The position numbers were made by a program, and so were the translations under genes. Shown in pieces: positions 25,059-37,472 of a stretch of 64,000 bases of DNA; position 1 is the stretch's first letter; each line of letters opens with the position of its first letter. The stretch is from Xestospongia bergquistia. Its lineage: Eukaryota; Porifera; Demospongiae; Haplosclerida; Petrosiidae. The stretch lies in NCBI GenBank assembly GCA_963965975.1, contig OZ014420.1, positions 4,056,001 through 4,120,000 of the forward strand, read 5' to 3'. The notes under the pieces are model-generated. The model ran no database searches and was not told the DNA's origin. It saw only the letters and a list, made by a program, of their open reading frames with translations.

Positions 25059-26690
25059 ATGGCTCAAGATCCAACTATACTTAGGAAGAAACGAGGTGTC
25101 GTTCGTGCGTCGATAACTCAACTTTTCACTCGTCTGAAGGATTTGGAGAGCAAGGCTGATCAGCCCACTACTCTTGATCTCGCACGACAGATGTCGCAGA
25201 AGCTGGAGAGTCTAGACTCCGACTTCAAGCTTCATCACTATGCACTCATCGATCTCATCGACAACACTGAAAGTATGCTCAAAGAGCAGGACATTCTAGA
25301 TGGACATGATGTCGAGATGGCCACATTGTCCACTCGTATTAAGCGGCTAATTGCAGTCTGTGATTCCTCCTCCGAATTTGGTCTTTGTAAGATAGCCTCT
25401 CGAAGGTTAGTTCGCCTTGAAAGAAATTTATTTACTATAAACGAAAGAATTGGTTCCTTGTCTGGAGGACCTGATGATGTTTGTCTTCTTTATCAATATG
25501 AAGAGCAACTTCGTGATCTCAAGGTTGAATTGAAAGATATCTGTAGTGTTCTTCTGTCCCTTGGTGTAGAGGAATCCGATCAGCTCTATACCTCACAAAC
25601 ACAACTTGATAAAGAGCTGTTTGACTGTCTCTTAAAATCAAGAGGTTGCTATTCCTGTCTGGTCAAACCCTTGACTCAACTCCACCCTCACTCGATAGCA
25701 AGGGAGTTAAGCTGCCCAAATTGGACGTACCTAAGTTTGATGGGAACATCATAAACTGGAGGACCTTTTGGAAGCAATTCTCTATTTCAATTCATAGCCT
25801 ATGCAGAGAAACTGGTGTATCTCCGACATTCGCTTAAGGATGGTACAGCAAAGGGTGTCATTGAAGGTCTGTCTCGATCTGGCGATTGCTATTCTGAAGC
25901 CATTGAAAGCCTGAAGGCACGTTATGATCGCCCACGGCTTATTCACCAGACACACGTTCTTATGATCCTTGAGGCCACTTCTCTCAGAGATGGAACTGGA
26001 AAAGAACTCCGCCGACTCCATGATGTCCTTCAACAACATCTCCGAGCTCTCAAGGCAATGGAGTATGAGCCATCTGGTTCCTTTATCACATCTGTGCTTG
26101 AGCTCAAACTAGATACTAATACCATGTTTGAGTGGCAAAAGTACAGTCAAGACTCGATTGATGTGCCACACTACCAGAGGCTCCTTGAGTTCATTAACCT
26201 ACGTGCCCAAGCTTCTGAAGCTTCAGTCTCAGACCATAAGAGAGCCTCTCGAGTTGAAGATCACTCAGTGAAGAAGGTTTCTATGCTGGAAAGTCAATAA
26301 CTTTGTTTACAGCCAGTACTTGTGAATTCTACAGGCCACAACTGTGTCATTTGTAAGTCTCACAAACACCCTCTATATGCAGGTCTGCAACTCAAGTCAC
26401 TACCTCACGATGAGATGGTCTCTACATTGAAGTCACACCACCTTTGCATGAATTGTCTCCGACCAGGGAATTTTGTGAAGGAGTGCACGTCTCTGCATCG
26501 ATGCAGGAAATGTCAGAAGCCACATCATACTTTGTTACACTTGGAACACAAGGATATTGCATCAACTTCCACTGGTACTACTAGTACTTCTCAATCTGTT
26601 GTGTCGAATACTGCCACTGGACTTTCTTCCAAATCACTCACGATCAGAAGATGGTCGTTTCATTGTTCCTTTGCCCAAGAAACCACATGC
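25059..26690 (+). pseudogene. BEL/Pao gag (DUF1759-like) with zinc knuckles, frameshifted
   Basis: Starts MAQDPTILRKKRGVVRASIT at 25059 and continues in a second frame from about 25646 and a third from 25815. The retroelement gag core is seen at LPKLDVPKFDGNIINWRTFW (about 25710-25768) and YLRHSLKDGTAKGVIEGLS. Cys/His knuckles lie at about 26337-26560 (CVICKSHKHPL, CMNCLRPGNFVKEC, CRKCQKPHHTLLH). This is the capsid/nucleocapsid part of the element. At least three frame breaks make it non-functional. Confidence 0.9.
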
Positions 26691-27770
26691 TAAGTCATTG
26701 GGTGAATCCAGATCGTGAATCCAGATCTCAGGCTGTGAGAAGATTCCTCTCGTTGGAGCGATCTCTACATGCCAAGGAGCAGTTTGATGAGTTTGATTCT
26801 GTGATGAATGAGTACTTTGAGAAGGGCCATGCTGAAGTAGTTCCCTTGGATGATCTGGAGAAGTCATCACAAGACGTTTTCTATCTTCCCATGCATGCAG
26901 TAAAAAGGAGTCAAGCACAACTACAAAGATCAGAGCTGTGTTTGACGCATCAGCCAAGTCTTCTAGTGGAGTCTCCCTAAACGATATATTGTTGGTTGGA
27001 CCTACCATTCACCCACCTCTCCTTGATGTACTACTTCGTTTTCGTTTACACCGTGTGGCTCTTGTTGTTTACACCGTGTGGCTCTTGTTGCTGATGTCAG
27101 TCGCATGTACCGTGCCATTGAACTCACTAAATCCGACAGAGATCTACATCAATTTGTTTGGAGAAAGAATCCCAAGGATCCTCTACTTGACTACCGTATG
27201 ACCAGAGTCACCTTTGGTGTCTCTGCCTCCTCGTTTGCTGCCAACATGTCGGTCAAGCAGAATGCCCTTGATTTCACCATGGACTATCCACTAGCCATTG
27301 ATGCAGTAAACAGAGCTTTCTATGTAGATGATGGATTGACTGGTGCTGATTCCACAGAAGAAGCAATCAAGTTACAAAGGCAACTACAAGACCTATTCTC
27401 TCATGGTGGCTTCTTGTTGCGCAAGTGGAATTCAAATGACCAGGTGGTTTTACAGCACATATCTCCTGAGCTTCGAGACTTATTGCAACAGCTATGGGAG
27501 CTGAAAGTCTGTTGGGATGACCCAGTACCCGACTCAGTTCATGATATCTGGTCTCAATGGAGATCTGAACTCAACCTCCTCTCTACAAAATACATCCCTC
27601 GATGCTACTTCTCCAAGGAAGCTCACATTATCTCCATGGAACTCCATGGCTTTTGTGATGCATCGGAGCAAGCATATGCAGCTGTCATTTATCTCCGTAT
27701 GATGGACCTGGATGGAGGAATACAAGTTTCATTGGTGACCTCTAAGACCAAGGTGGCCCCTATCAAGTGA
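26640..27770 (+). pseudogene. BEL/Pao reverse transcriptase, 5' part deleted
   Basis: It begins abruptly after gag with RSEDGRFIVPLPKKPHA, then FLSLERSLHAKEQFDEF. The ~150-residue A17-type protease normally found between the zinc knuckles and RT is missing. Downstream are FDASAKSSSGVSLND, ADVSRMYRAIEL and the catalytic AFYVDDGL (about 27319-27342). A 22-bp tandem duplication (ttacaccgtgtggctcttgtt) at about 27047-27090 and an 8-12-bp duplication near 26705-26730 break the frame. The last frame ends in TGA at 27768, where CGA would join it to RNase H. Confidence 0.92.
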
Positions 27771-29690
27771 TTGACCATCCCTCGTCTGGAGTTATGTGGA
27801 GCGTACCTGTTAGCTCAGCTACTTCATCATGTCCAGCAGGTATTCAATTTGTCACTCAATCAAATATATGCCTGGACTGACAGCACTCTCGTTCTCAGCT
27901 GGCTGATTGGAAATCCCAGACGGTTTAACACTTACGTTGCCAACCGAGTCTCTTACATAGTGGAGTTGATAGCACCCGATTGTTGGAACCATGTCCATGG
28001 AACTGACAACCCAGCTGACTGTGCATCAAGAGGTCTGTTTCCAGTAGAGCTATTGGAACACCAGTTATGGTGGAATGGTCCAAATTGGTTGACCCAGCCA
28101 CCCACAGCTTGGCCTCATCAGTCAGACCTCCCTCATATTGAGACAACAGAGGAAAGGGTATGTACACTACACATACTAACTCATAACAAGGTGCCAATCA
28201 TTCCTATTGATCATTACTCGAGTTATACCAAGTTGAAACGTGTCACAGCTTGGATCTTTTGTTTTGTCAATAATTGTCGTGCCAATAAGAATGGTTGTTC
28301 TCTCCAATCGTCTTCATCTCTGACTACTCAGGAGCTACACACAGCTGAAACTTATTGGATATCCATTGCTCAAGAAGATTGCTTTCCTGAGGAAATTGAG
28401 ACTATTAAGGAAAGTAAAATCCTACATAGCTCTAGTCCTTTGCTCTCCCTCCACCCAATCCTTGACTCATCTGGCATTCTACGTGTGGGTGGCAGAGACT
28501 GCATCAAGAAGGTGTCATATTCAAGTCAGCATCCTGTCATCCTATCTGGTAAACATCCTGTAACTAAGCTGATGATTTGTTTTGAACACCTTCGCTTACT
28601 TCATGCTGGTCCTACATTACTAGCCTGTTCTCTGAATCACCGTTTCTACATCCTCGGAGGACGTAAAGCAATTCACTCATTCACCCGCAGTTGTGCCATT
28701 TGTCGACGTACCTCAGCAAAGCCTCAACATCAGATGCTAGGTCAATTACCTATTGAATGTCTCACTCCTGATCTTGTTTTTGACAAGGTTGGCGTGGACT
28801 ATGCTGGTCCTTTCTATGTCAAATATGGACATGTGAGGAAACCTACTGTAGTTAAAACCTATGCCAGTGTTTTTGTTTCACTTTCAGTGAAAGCTGTGCA
28901 TTTAGAACTGGTGTCAGAGTTAACAACAGAAGCCTTCCTAGCCTGTCTAAGGCGCTTCATATCTCGACGTGGGAAGCCAACTCTTATATGGAGTGACCAT
29001 GGTACAAATTTTGTGGGAGCAGCTCGGGAGATCAAAGAACTTATTGCATTTCTGAAAACCCAGAGGTCGCAAGACGCTATATCGGAGTTTTGTTCAACAC
29101 AAAATATACAGTGGAAGTTCATTCCTGAAAACGCTCCTCATTTTGGTGGTCTTTGGGAGGCAGCAGTGAAAAGTATGAAAACACATTTGAGACGTGTAAT
29201 TGGCAGTGTGAAGCTGACATTTGAAGAGTTTACTACTGTTCTCGCTCAAGTGGAATCATGTCTCAACAGTAGACCTCTCATCTCTCTCCCACTTGATGAT
29301 GATGGAATAGGAGCTCTCACCTCTGGGCACTTTCTCATCGGCAGACCATTGGAAGCTCTCCCTGATCCCTCATTCTCATACCATTCCCTCGCTCTCCTTC
29401 ATCGCTGGCACTTATGTCAAGCACTTGTACGTCATTTTTGGCAACGTTGGTCGTCTCTGAGTACATAAGTAGTCTGAAACGTTATACCAAATGGCACCAT
29501 CCATCAAGAAATATTTGTGTTGGAGACATTGTGAGAGGATAATTTAATTCCCTCGAAATGGCCACTTGCCAGAGTAATTAAGGTTCATGCAGGCAAAGAT
29601 GATCTCGTACGAGTAGTCACTGTGAAGACGAACTCAGGAACCTACAAGAGACCAATCTCTAAAATAGCCTTGTTGTTACCCTCTCAAGAT
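27771..29690 (+). pseudogene. BEL/Pao RNase H and integrase
   Basis: Open for about 565 codons. RNase H at about 27775-27910 (IPRLELCGAYLLAQLL, then AWTDSTLVLSWL). The integrase zinc-binding motif ends CAICRR (about 28693-28710). The DDE core shows D in VDYAG (about 28795), D in WSDHGTNF (about 28990-29013) and E in GLWEAAVKSMK (about 29150). A frameshift near 29455 separates a C-terminal piece (EYISSLKRYTKWH to about 29690) typical of Pao integrase ends. Confidence 0.93.
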
Positions 29691-29745
29691 AATTGATTAT
29701 GACTCTTTATTATTGTTAAAGACCATCCGGTCTTGGCCGGCGGTA

Positions 29746-29982
29746 TGTTAATGTTTACTATAGTTTGTTTATGTATTATCATTCATTATGTCATTATGTT
29801 AATGTTTACTCTAGTTTGTTTATCTATTATCATTCACTTCCTGTTTGACCATCATTTATACTAGTTATCACTTATAATTAATTTTGATCTCGTATAAATT
29901 GGAAACACACACTTTTGAAAAGAAGAGTTTTTTGTTGAATGTCAAATTTTGTATCTCGTTCAATCTGGGAGAGAAATCAACA
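29746..29982 (+). repeat. BEL/Pao 3' LTR (237 bp)
   Basis: Matches 24672-24898. It contains an extra ~10 bp (tcattatgttaatg duplication) near its start. Confidence 0.93.
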
Positions 29983-29987
29983 ATATC

Positions 29988-30757
29988 AAAAGAACTCGAT
30001 CAATTATTAACACAGTTAAAGAACACAGCATTGTACATAGCCATGCTAATGGTCAAATTATCACTTACATTACCTCCATTTTAAGTTTCTTAATTGGTAA
30101 ACTTGGCAGTTCAAATACAGATATGTTACTATCTGGAGTAGAGTGTGGCTCTGATAGAAGTTGTCTGAAAATATAATGATATGTAAGTAAATTAAAAATG
30201 TGTTATTTGGGACTGAGCTAATTCAAAAACCTCATTACCTGTTACAAATAACAGGAATTATTTTAACTATGTTGTAATAACTTTGTTATAATTCAACACA
30301 ACAATAAATATCTTTTAAACAATAGTACAAAATCAATTAAGTACAAACCGAGCACAATAATTCTTCACTATATAGATGTTAGTCTGACAATAACTAAGTA
30401 CTCACTTAAATAGATACACCATGTAAGCAACATTACATCATAATGACAAAACACTAAATTAACAATACAGCCATAGTTACTATATATGTCATATAATTAT
30501 ATTATTATACAGTATACATGTATATAACTTACAGTGCCTAGTCAATAATATTATGAGAAAGAGCTCGATATTGTCTATTGAAGTTTCTCTGTCATTATTA
30601 ATGTAAATATTTGTAGTTATTCCATTAGTAGAGTATATCAGATAAAAAGTGAAAATGAAGTACCTAGTATACAATAACAAATACAATCACATTAATAACT
30701 TAACCTCTTACATTACAAAGTATAATGACATCATCTATGATCTATGGAGGAACTGTA
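29988..30757. other. Intergenic, no supported gene
   Basis: AT-rich. The short open frames at 29949-30176 and 30489-30686 have no recognisable content. Confidence 0.55.
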
Positions 30758-31226
30758 CTACACAATATTACTTATATAAGCCATAAATTTGTTGATATAA
30801 TCATAATATCTATAACACATCCAAGTACCATTGTGTGTCCCTCCATGAAATGTTTCTATTGTTTTAAGAGATGAACCAAACAACTAAAATGAGAGGAAAT
30901 AAAAGATGTTACTTAAAATTTATACTAACACTTTCCAACCATCTGTTCATCCATCCATTCATCTTACTTGATATAGTTCTAACATCATTTGTGATGAAAT
31001 AAATTGATCAGCTAAACCTGAGAGAAATAATGTAGGTGCTCTAATACAATGTATTTCATGATAACTCAAAAACTGTAAGAGAACAATAAAATTAACATAT
31101 CTTTCAAAATTATTATTCATTTTATTCTTATAAAAGAATCAAGTTAATGAACTAGCACCTGCTACCATAAGTTGAGCTATATGTGGTATACTAGTAAATG
31201 TATTCTCTACTATAAGTGCTAAGACC
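30758..31226 (-). pseudogene. ABHD13: ABHD13-type alpha/beta hydrolase, 3' exons only
   Basis: Minus-strand exons: 31226-31159 (LALIVENTFTSIPHIAQL), 31072-30968 (FLSYHEIHCIRAPTLFLSGL then ADQFISSQMMLELYQ, donor gtaag) and 30883-30758 (ETFHGGTHNGTW..., stop TAG). These match, from memory, the C-terminal third of ABHD13/BEM46-like hydrolases: the VENTF segment, the catalytic Asp in SGL.DQ and the catalytic His in GTHN.TW. The last two exons join in phase 0. Between the first two, about 17 residues expected in the family are missing and the phases do not match, so an exon has probably been lost. No GxSxG nucleophile exon is found upstream on the minus strand as far as about 34700. Hence a truncated relic, or a gene interrupted by insertions. 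Confidence 0.8.
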
Positions 31227-33650
31227 CTAAGAGAGAAGAAAGAGATACATGATGTAATTATAATAAGTCATTCATTGATCCATCAATTGGTGTATCTATC
31301 CATCCATTTATCTACCTATTCATCCATCTATTCATTACATATTCATCACAACATAACAGAGATGCTGCTAGATAACTTGCTACAGGTCCATCCAGTCATC
31401 AACCAAATAGCAGACACATTGTTGCTTAACCAATTGTTGCTATGGTGACAAACATAGTGTTGCTTATTTGTATAGATTATATAGTTCATTAGATTTGAGG
31501 ATTCCATAATAAAATTGGTTTCAAAATTTGCTGATAATATAATGAAATTAAACAGTTGTTATTAATTAAATATCTGGTAGTACATAATAGACTAGCCTGT
31601 ACATGACACATAATTATTAATTATTTTATATTTATGATAATTAACATTAAATTTTATTTGTTTTCTATAACTTTTTATTCAACATGTATATAAATCTAAA
31701 TTAGGAGGAGTTCATAACAGAATTGGTGTTTAAGATCATACTGACAAAAATATGGCTGATAGACAGATAGACAACATACTAACAGATAGAATATGTGTCT
31801 TATTGTGCTCAATATCAGTTTATTTTTTTAGGTTCTTATCATGTATGATTATTGTAGTAATAAAGTAAATGAACTGAGCATGCTCAGTTTAACATTTGCC
31901 AAATGGCACCAATTTTAGAGAATTGAGCATGCTCAAACTGCTTAAGTGGAGGCAATTTTTAGTTTAAAAGTACTACTTTTTTGCTAGACTGCCTCATTTC
32001 TTGAAGACAACTACGACAGTTGGATGGGTGCTTCTGCAGGGCCGACATCTTTTAAAGAAGAAAAGTATAACTGCTGCTGCTGTCTACAGTTCGTCGCCTC
32101 CAGTCAAGATACCTTAAGTCCTTGCTCACCTCTCATGTAGAAAAACACAGTCAAGCCGAGGCCAACGACAAAGAAAATGTGCTTTTGTTGCAGCATATAA
32201 AAGAGAAAGTAGTCAGGTCAGAATAGACTATGTGTGTACATAGAAAGCCTAGCCCTGAGCTTTTCAACTCTCAGAACCCAGATAGTTGCTGTCATTTCAC
32301 ATATATATACAGCCTCTTCTAACTACTTTATGACTTTGGAGACCTTTGATGTCTTTTGGCAGTCTACCTCTATAGTATTTTAGCTAGATCTAGTTCCAGC
32401 TCAGTTGAAGTCAGCCTTAGTTGGGCAAAGTGGTAATTTATATACTCAAGAATCTTGTGTATTTACAAGACTGTCATCATTTAAATACTTGCCTAAAAAG
32501 AATTGAAATGCCACAGCTGACTATAAGCATGGAGCTGAGTAATTGTATCTCATGGTGAGAACAATATTGGAAGCCTGATATATACCTAGACACTTGTATA
32601 GAATATGCAGCTGCTAGGTGGCTCACTAGCACCATCTGTCACTCCTCTCAACAGTTGTAAGCAGTTCTTCTTGAATGTCAGTATTAGAGAGGCTTTTATA
32701 ATGCTCAACTACTTAATATATATATGTACAGCTGCTTAAAATTAATGCTGACTATTTGAACAGTTCTGACATAGCAGGTTAGCTGGTTGTAGTTCTTAAC
32801 CAGTCTAGCTAATGAAGAATCATCTTGTCAACTATAATGACTACTAGAGCCTCCCTGTTGAGCATGTGAACTCTGTGGGTCCAAGAGTCTAATTTTAGAA
32901 CATACTCACAACCCTCTTGTAATGTTGTTGCTGTAATTTACAATAGTATAATTCTACAGTGTTGTAATAAGTCATGTACTATTATTTATGCTGATAATAA
33001 TTTTATATTACCCTTAATTTACACAATTAAATTTTCACTTAATCCACAAAATTATGGCATATACTTGTGTAGCTTTCATATCTTAATTGCCACTCAATGT
33101 GTGGTGATCACTGATAGAAATATGACCCATATCTTGTACTATTTAGTTGCTAAATAACCTCAGGTTATATACTGTATTATTATTTAGAAAACTATATCAC
33201 ATATTCACTTTGTAATATCTATTGGTCAAATGCCATATTGTACTAGTTCAGTAACCATTATCCTATGTTGTTATTATGTTATAAAGTATCCCATTGATAT
33301 TCCAACTCTTGTGATCAACATGTACACCCTATAACATGCATATAATCAACATGTACACTATATAAGAAGTATCTGTACATATCCTTTGTTGATCATACAT
33401 ACACACACCCTTTGTTAGTCCTCTCACACTACAACATCTACATATACCAACCTCTTATAAGCCCTACAACAAGTACATTCAGATATACACTTGGAACTTA
33501 ATTTCTTTTAATTCATTACATTCAGATACTCATATAATCTATGTATCTATCACATGTACATGACAAATTTATTATGAGTCTATAACAAGTAAATACATCC
33601 ACTCTTGTTGTCTATTTTATAGCATTCCCAAAACCTACATTATATAATAT
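31227..33650. other. Non-coding, with GAGCATGCTC palindromes
   Basis: No supported gene. At 31872-31889 AACTGAGCATGCTCAGTT is a perfect 18-bp palindrome. At 31923-31936 TTGAGCATGCTCAA is a second. The same core recurs at about 63750. The piece about 31860-32060 also shares CTTCTGCAGGGC with the repeat at the right edge of the window, so it looks like a fragment of a dispersed repeat. Confidence 0.55.
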
Positions 33651-33699
33651 TTATTCTACATATACAAATCTGTTAGTACCCAAACACAGCCCTGTGACA

Positions 33700-34510
33700 T
33701 GCATAATATGATATCCTATGATACAACCTAGCCCTATAACATACACATATATTAACCTTTTGACATATTTATAAACATCTTATTACCAATACCACACTGA
33801 AACCTACCCCTGTGACATACAAGTATACTAACATTTGACATAATTACACAAACATCTTATTACCCATACCATGCTGACATGTATCCCTATAACATACACA
33901 TATACTAACCTTTCGACATATTTATACACAAACGTCTTATTACCCATACTACACTGATACCTATCTCTGTGACATACACATATACTACTAACATATGACA
34001 TATTTATATACCATGTCCTATGATATGACCTATTCCTGTGACATACACATATACAAACATTTGACATATTTATACACAAACATCTTATAATGTCCTATGA
34101 TATGACCTATCCCTGTGACATACACATGTACTAAACTTTGACATATTTATACACAAACATCTTAATATTCACACCACATAATGTATCATGATCTTATTAC
34201 CCATACTACATAATGTCTTATTATACAGCAGAGACTTGTGACATACGTATAATACATTTAACCCTGTCACATGTTCTCATCACATAAATGTTCTATATAT
34301 GTTATAACATTGTCCTCCAACAGTATCTTGTTACACATACCACAAAATGTCCTATTATACATAAATCGAATACATACAAACATCTCAATACCCAACCTCA
34401 TAATACAATAATATCTAGTCCTGTGACATGTACATATACCAACCATATAGTGTCTTGTATTGCAATTCATACAACCTAGCCCTGTAGCATGTATATATAA
34501 AGCTCTCATA
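33700..34510. repeat. Diverged minisatellite, ~67-90-bp units
   Basis: Repeating phrase: gtgacatacacatatac, then taac.tttgacatatttatacacaaacatcttattacccatacc-type sequence. It recurs near 33813, 33893, 33971, 34038 and 34116, and more loosely to about 34500. The antiparallel open frames (repeated MSYV/CVCH residues) are a by-product of the repeat. Confidence 0.8.
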
Positions 34511-34559
34511 CCCAATAACATAAACTATCTCCTATGTAATCTCTCTTTGTAATCTGTTG

Positions 34560-35680
34560 GGGAATTATTTAATTATTTGGTGTATGTATTTTTTGCATAA
34601 ATTCTATTATCTAACAAACTTTTTGTAACCTTATAAACTAAAATCATATACTTTTGTAAATCTTTTCACATTAAATCTACTAATGTCTACAATTCACTGG
34701 TACCTTTGTTGAAGTCTTGTTATTCATTTGTCACATTAGATTCTCATTACTTTGTTTTATATTATAAAATTGTCATTTTATGATTCCAAATAGTTCTAGT
34801 GTGTATTCCAGTTAGAATACTGGTGCTATAATAATATTTTATCTAGTTATCCTTTCTTTACCTGTTCTGTTAGCATCAACTAAAACTGTTATGAGAAGTG
34901 TTCTATATTAGTGTTTGATCTAGTAATACCTTCTGTGTTTCTGTCTTTTATTATCATGATCTCTTTTAGTGTGTTGTTGTTCTTATGTGTGTAACAATGT
35001 TATTCTCATTGAATTTTGTTTAATTCAAGATTATAGCTCCGGTGTTATGATCTGTTGTCACTATTGTACATTATCGGACTTATTGTTTAATGATAACACC
35101 TGTGTTTGATCCCTCCACACCATCTACTGTGACTTGTTACAACTCTGTAATTGGTAATGGTTCTGTATTTTGTAACAATCTTCTATAACTTTTACAACTG
35201 TGATCAGTACTAGCTCTTGTACATATTATCATAAACTCAATCTCCTATAACACTGTTAACACTTTCTTATATTGTTTTCAACTTCCTGTTATATCATACA
35301 TTGCTGTATTATTGTATATCAATTAATTTGTAGTTGTTCTATTGTTATCTTATATTTCTCATTGTCTTATTGTGTATGACCCACAGTGTTCATGTACTGT
35401 AATATCTACATTCTCTTGTTGTCTTTGTCTTGCTTTACTAGTTGCATATTCCCTACATCTTTTATTTAATACTGGTACTACAGCATTATGTCAAAGATGG
35501 TTTATCCACTAGTAAGATATGTTTGTTACCTTTGTACTATTTCTTTTCCATCCATCATTGTTCTAATTTGGCTTTAGGATTATCATAGTTCTTTGGCCTT
35601 TTTCAAACATCCTAATGTTACAGATTTCTATGATTACACCAATTACTAGCTGGTATCTTGAAGTATCTAATTTATCCTTG
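34560..35680. other. AT-rich, T-strand-biased non-coding sequence
   Basis: Dominated by tgtt/ttgt-rich sequence on the plus strand, with no exon that I can support. Confidence 0.5.
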
Positions 35681-35689
35681 TTGTGAGAA

Positions 35690-35940
35690 ATACCTGCCAT
35701 CTGAGGTTCCACCTAGCATCAACGATATTTTCTTACTTTTCTCTTGCTTATTTCTGACATTTAGCATTCTACTCTGGCATCAAGGATTTTCTTGACTTTT
35801 TACATCCATCCAGGATGTTTCTGGCATCTGGATTTTTTCGACATCTAAATTTTTCTTGCTTATCTTTGGTATCTTGAATTTACCTTTTTTGGCGTCTAGG
35901 ATTCACTGGCATCTAGGACTTCTCGTGACTTCTACTGGCC
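35690..35940. repeat. Short degenerate repeats around GGCATCTAGGATTTTCTTGAC
   Basis: Five or six loose copies of (t)ggcatc(t/a)agga-ttttcttgac-type sequence, at intervals of roughly 30-60 bp. Confidence 0.55.
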
Positions 35941-36169
35941 TGTAGGATTTGAAATTTGGCAGTTGTCTGTGGTTTTTCTAGAATTGGAGGGTTTTACAGG
36001 ACATCTGAAGGTTTTCTTTGTACCTGGATTTTTTCTAATTAAATTTAGGCTCTTCGCTTTATCTCTAATAACTGACATAAACTGTTGTACACTAGAATTG
36101 TTAAGTAATTTTAGTATACAGCAGACTCTTAACAATAATTACTTCACTGTTATAATAACTATTTTTCAT

Positions 36170-37310
36170 TTCATAGTAGAACTGTTGTTTACTAGTCTAC
36201 TGGAGATGATGATGATCAACTGATTGAGATCTGTTATAAACTCAACATTTTAAATGATACCTTTTTAAAGACTACTTTGACTGTTTGCTGATTTACTGGA
36301 GATCAGTGTTCTGCTGCTAGTAAGTTAATTAATAGAATTTTTCAGTATTTATTCTCTTATTATAGTAACTTATTCTACACCAACTTGAGATGATCTAGAT
36401 CTGGTTTCTATTTATTACTAATTTCCTAACATAAGTACTTATTGTTCTGTAGTATAATGATATAATGTTCTAATGATTGTGAGAATATAAAACTCATATA
36501 TATTAACTATAATTTTAGAACAAAATCTCTGTTACATTTAGTAGGTCTATTAATAACTAATAATAGATGATCTGATGACATTTGTTAATACACCTGCTGT
36601 TACATAAGTTGACTTGTTAAATAGTACAATTATTACTGAATGAACTCTAATAGCATTGACAAATTAATGGTCATAATAGGCTCTCTAGACTGTAAGTTTG
36701 ACCTATTATTAATTTGACAATCTTATACTAAACTATTTCATTTAATTCTATGGTGAGACATTGATGACTGGACTGGAGATGATCTAGTGAGGTCCTATGA
36801 GGTACTGTATGTAAGTTTAATGGTCACTTGTAGTGCTGGTAATGATGACCTGATCTACATTAACTGATGACTATTGTAAGTTATATCTGTTATAATAATG
36901 TGGACAGTCCTGTACTAAACATATGTTTTAATTTTTAGATGGATTTTGATCTACTACATAGGTGCACATAATGTTAAATGTTCTCTGATAACTTAGACTG
37001 TAAATTTGATCTATCATTAATTTTGACGATCTTGTACTAAATGTTTTCCTTTAATTTTATAGGGAGACATTGATAATTGGACTGGAGATGATCTGGTGAA
37101 GTTTTCTAATCACTACTTAATGTAAGTATTACAAGTTCTCTGATAGTTTAGATTGTAAGTTTGATCTATTATTATAGTTTTGTTTAATTATCTCCTTTAA
37201 TTCTATGGCAAGATATTGATGACAGGACAGGGAGTAATTGGAATTTTATAGTGAGACATGGATAACTGGACTGAGATGATCTATTGCAGTTCTCTAATCA
37301 TTACTCTATG
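36170..37310. repeat. Degenerate repeats around GACTGGAGATGATCTAG
   Basis: Copies near 36195, 36290, 36765, 37068 and 37258 share gacattgatgactggactggagatgatcta and a following gt(a)aagttt. Intervals are irregular (about 100-470 bp). Non-coding. Confidence 0.65.
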
Positions 37311-37472
37311 TAAGAGTGATCTTTATATACTTTTTTAAATTCCATTTAATCATTTTATTCTGTAGTTGATGTTCTAGTTGAGTCTACTTTATAAGTGCTG
37401 TTAATGAGGTTGTATACTAATACATTTACTATACTATATATACTACTAATTATTTTTGTCTCTTTAGTAGAT

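Larger units (their letters stand above)
24667..29987 (+). mobile_element. BEL/Pao LTR retrotransposon, defective, with 5-bp target duplication ATATC
   Basis: Two LTRs (24672-24898 and 29746-29982) flank gag-pol on the plus strand. Both LTRs start TGTTA and end CAACA. The host 5-mer ATATC is present at 24667-24671 and 29983-29987, the size expected of BEL/Pao. A tRNA-primer-like TTGGTCCACCAAACC follows the 5' LTR at about 24902. A ggtcttggccggcggta tract precedes the 3' LTR. Order: gag, zinc knuckles, RT, RNase H, integrase, as in Pao-type pol. Defects: the aspartic protease is absent, RT has a small duplication, and there are stops and frameshifts. The LTRs have diverged by several substitutions and a ~10-bp indel. 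Confidence 0.95.

Noticed and set aside
33828-34521. Cys/Met-rich open frames on the minus strand
   Set aside because: Produced by the minisatellite; the repeats drift in frame and carry no domain.
35963-36223. 86-residue plus-strand open frame
   Set aside because: Sits in T-rich degenerate repeats with no motif or splice context.
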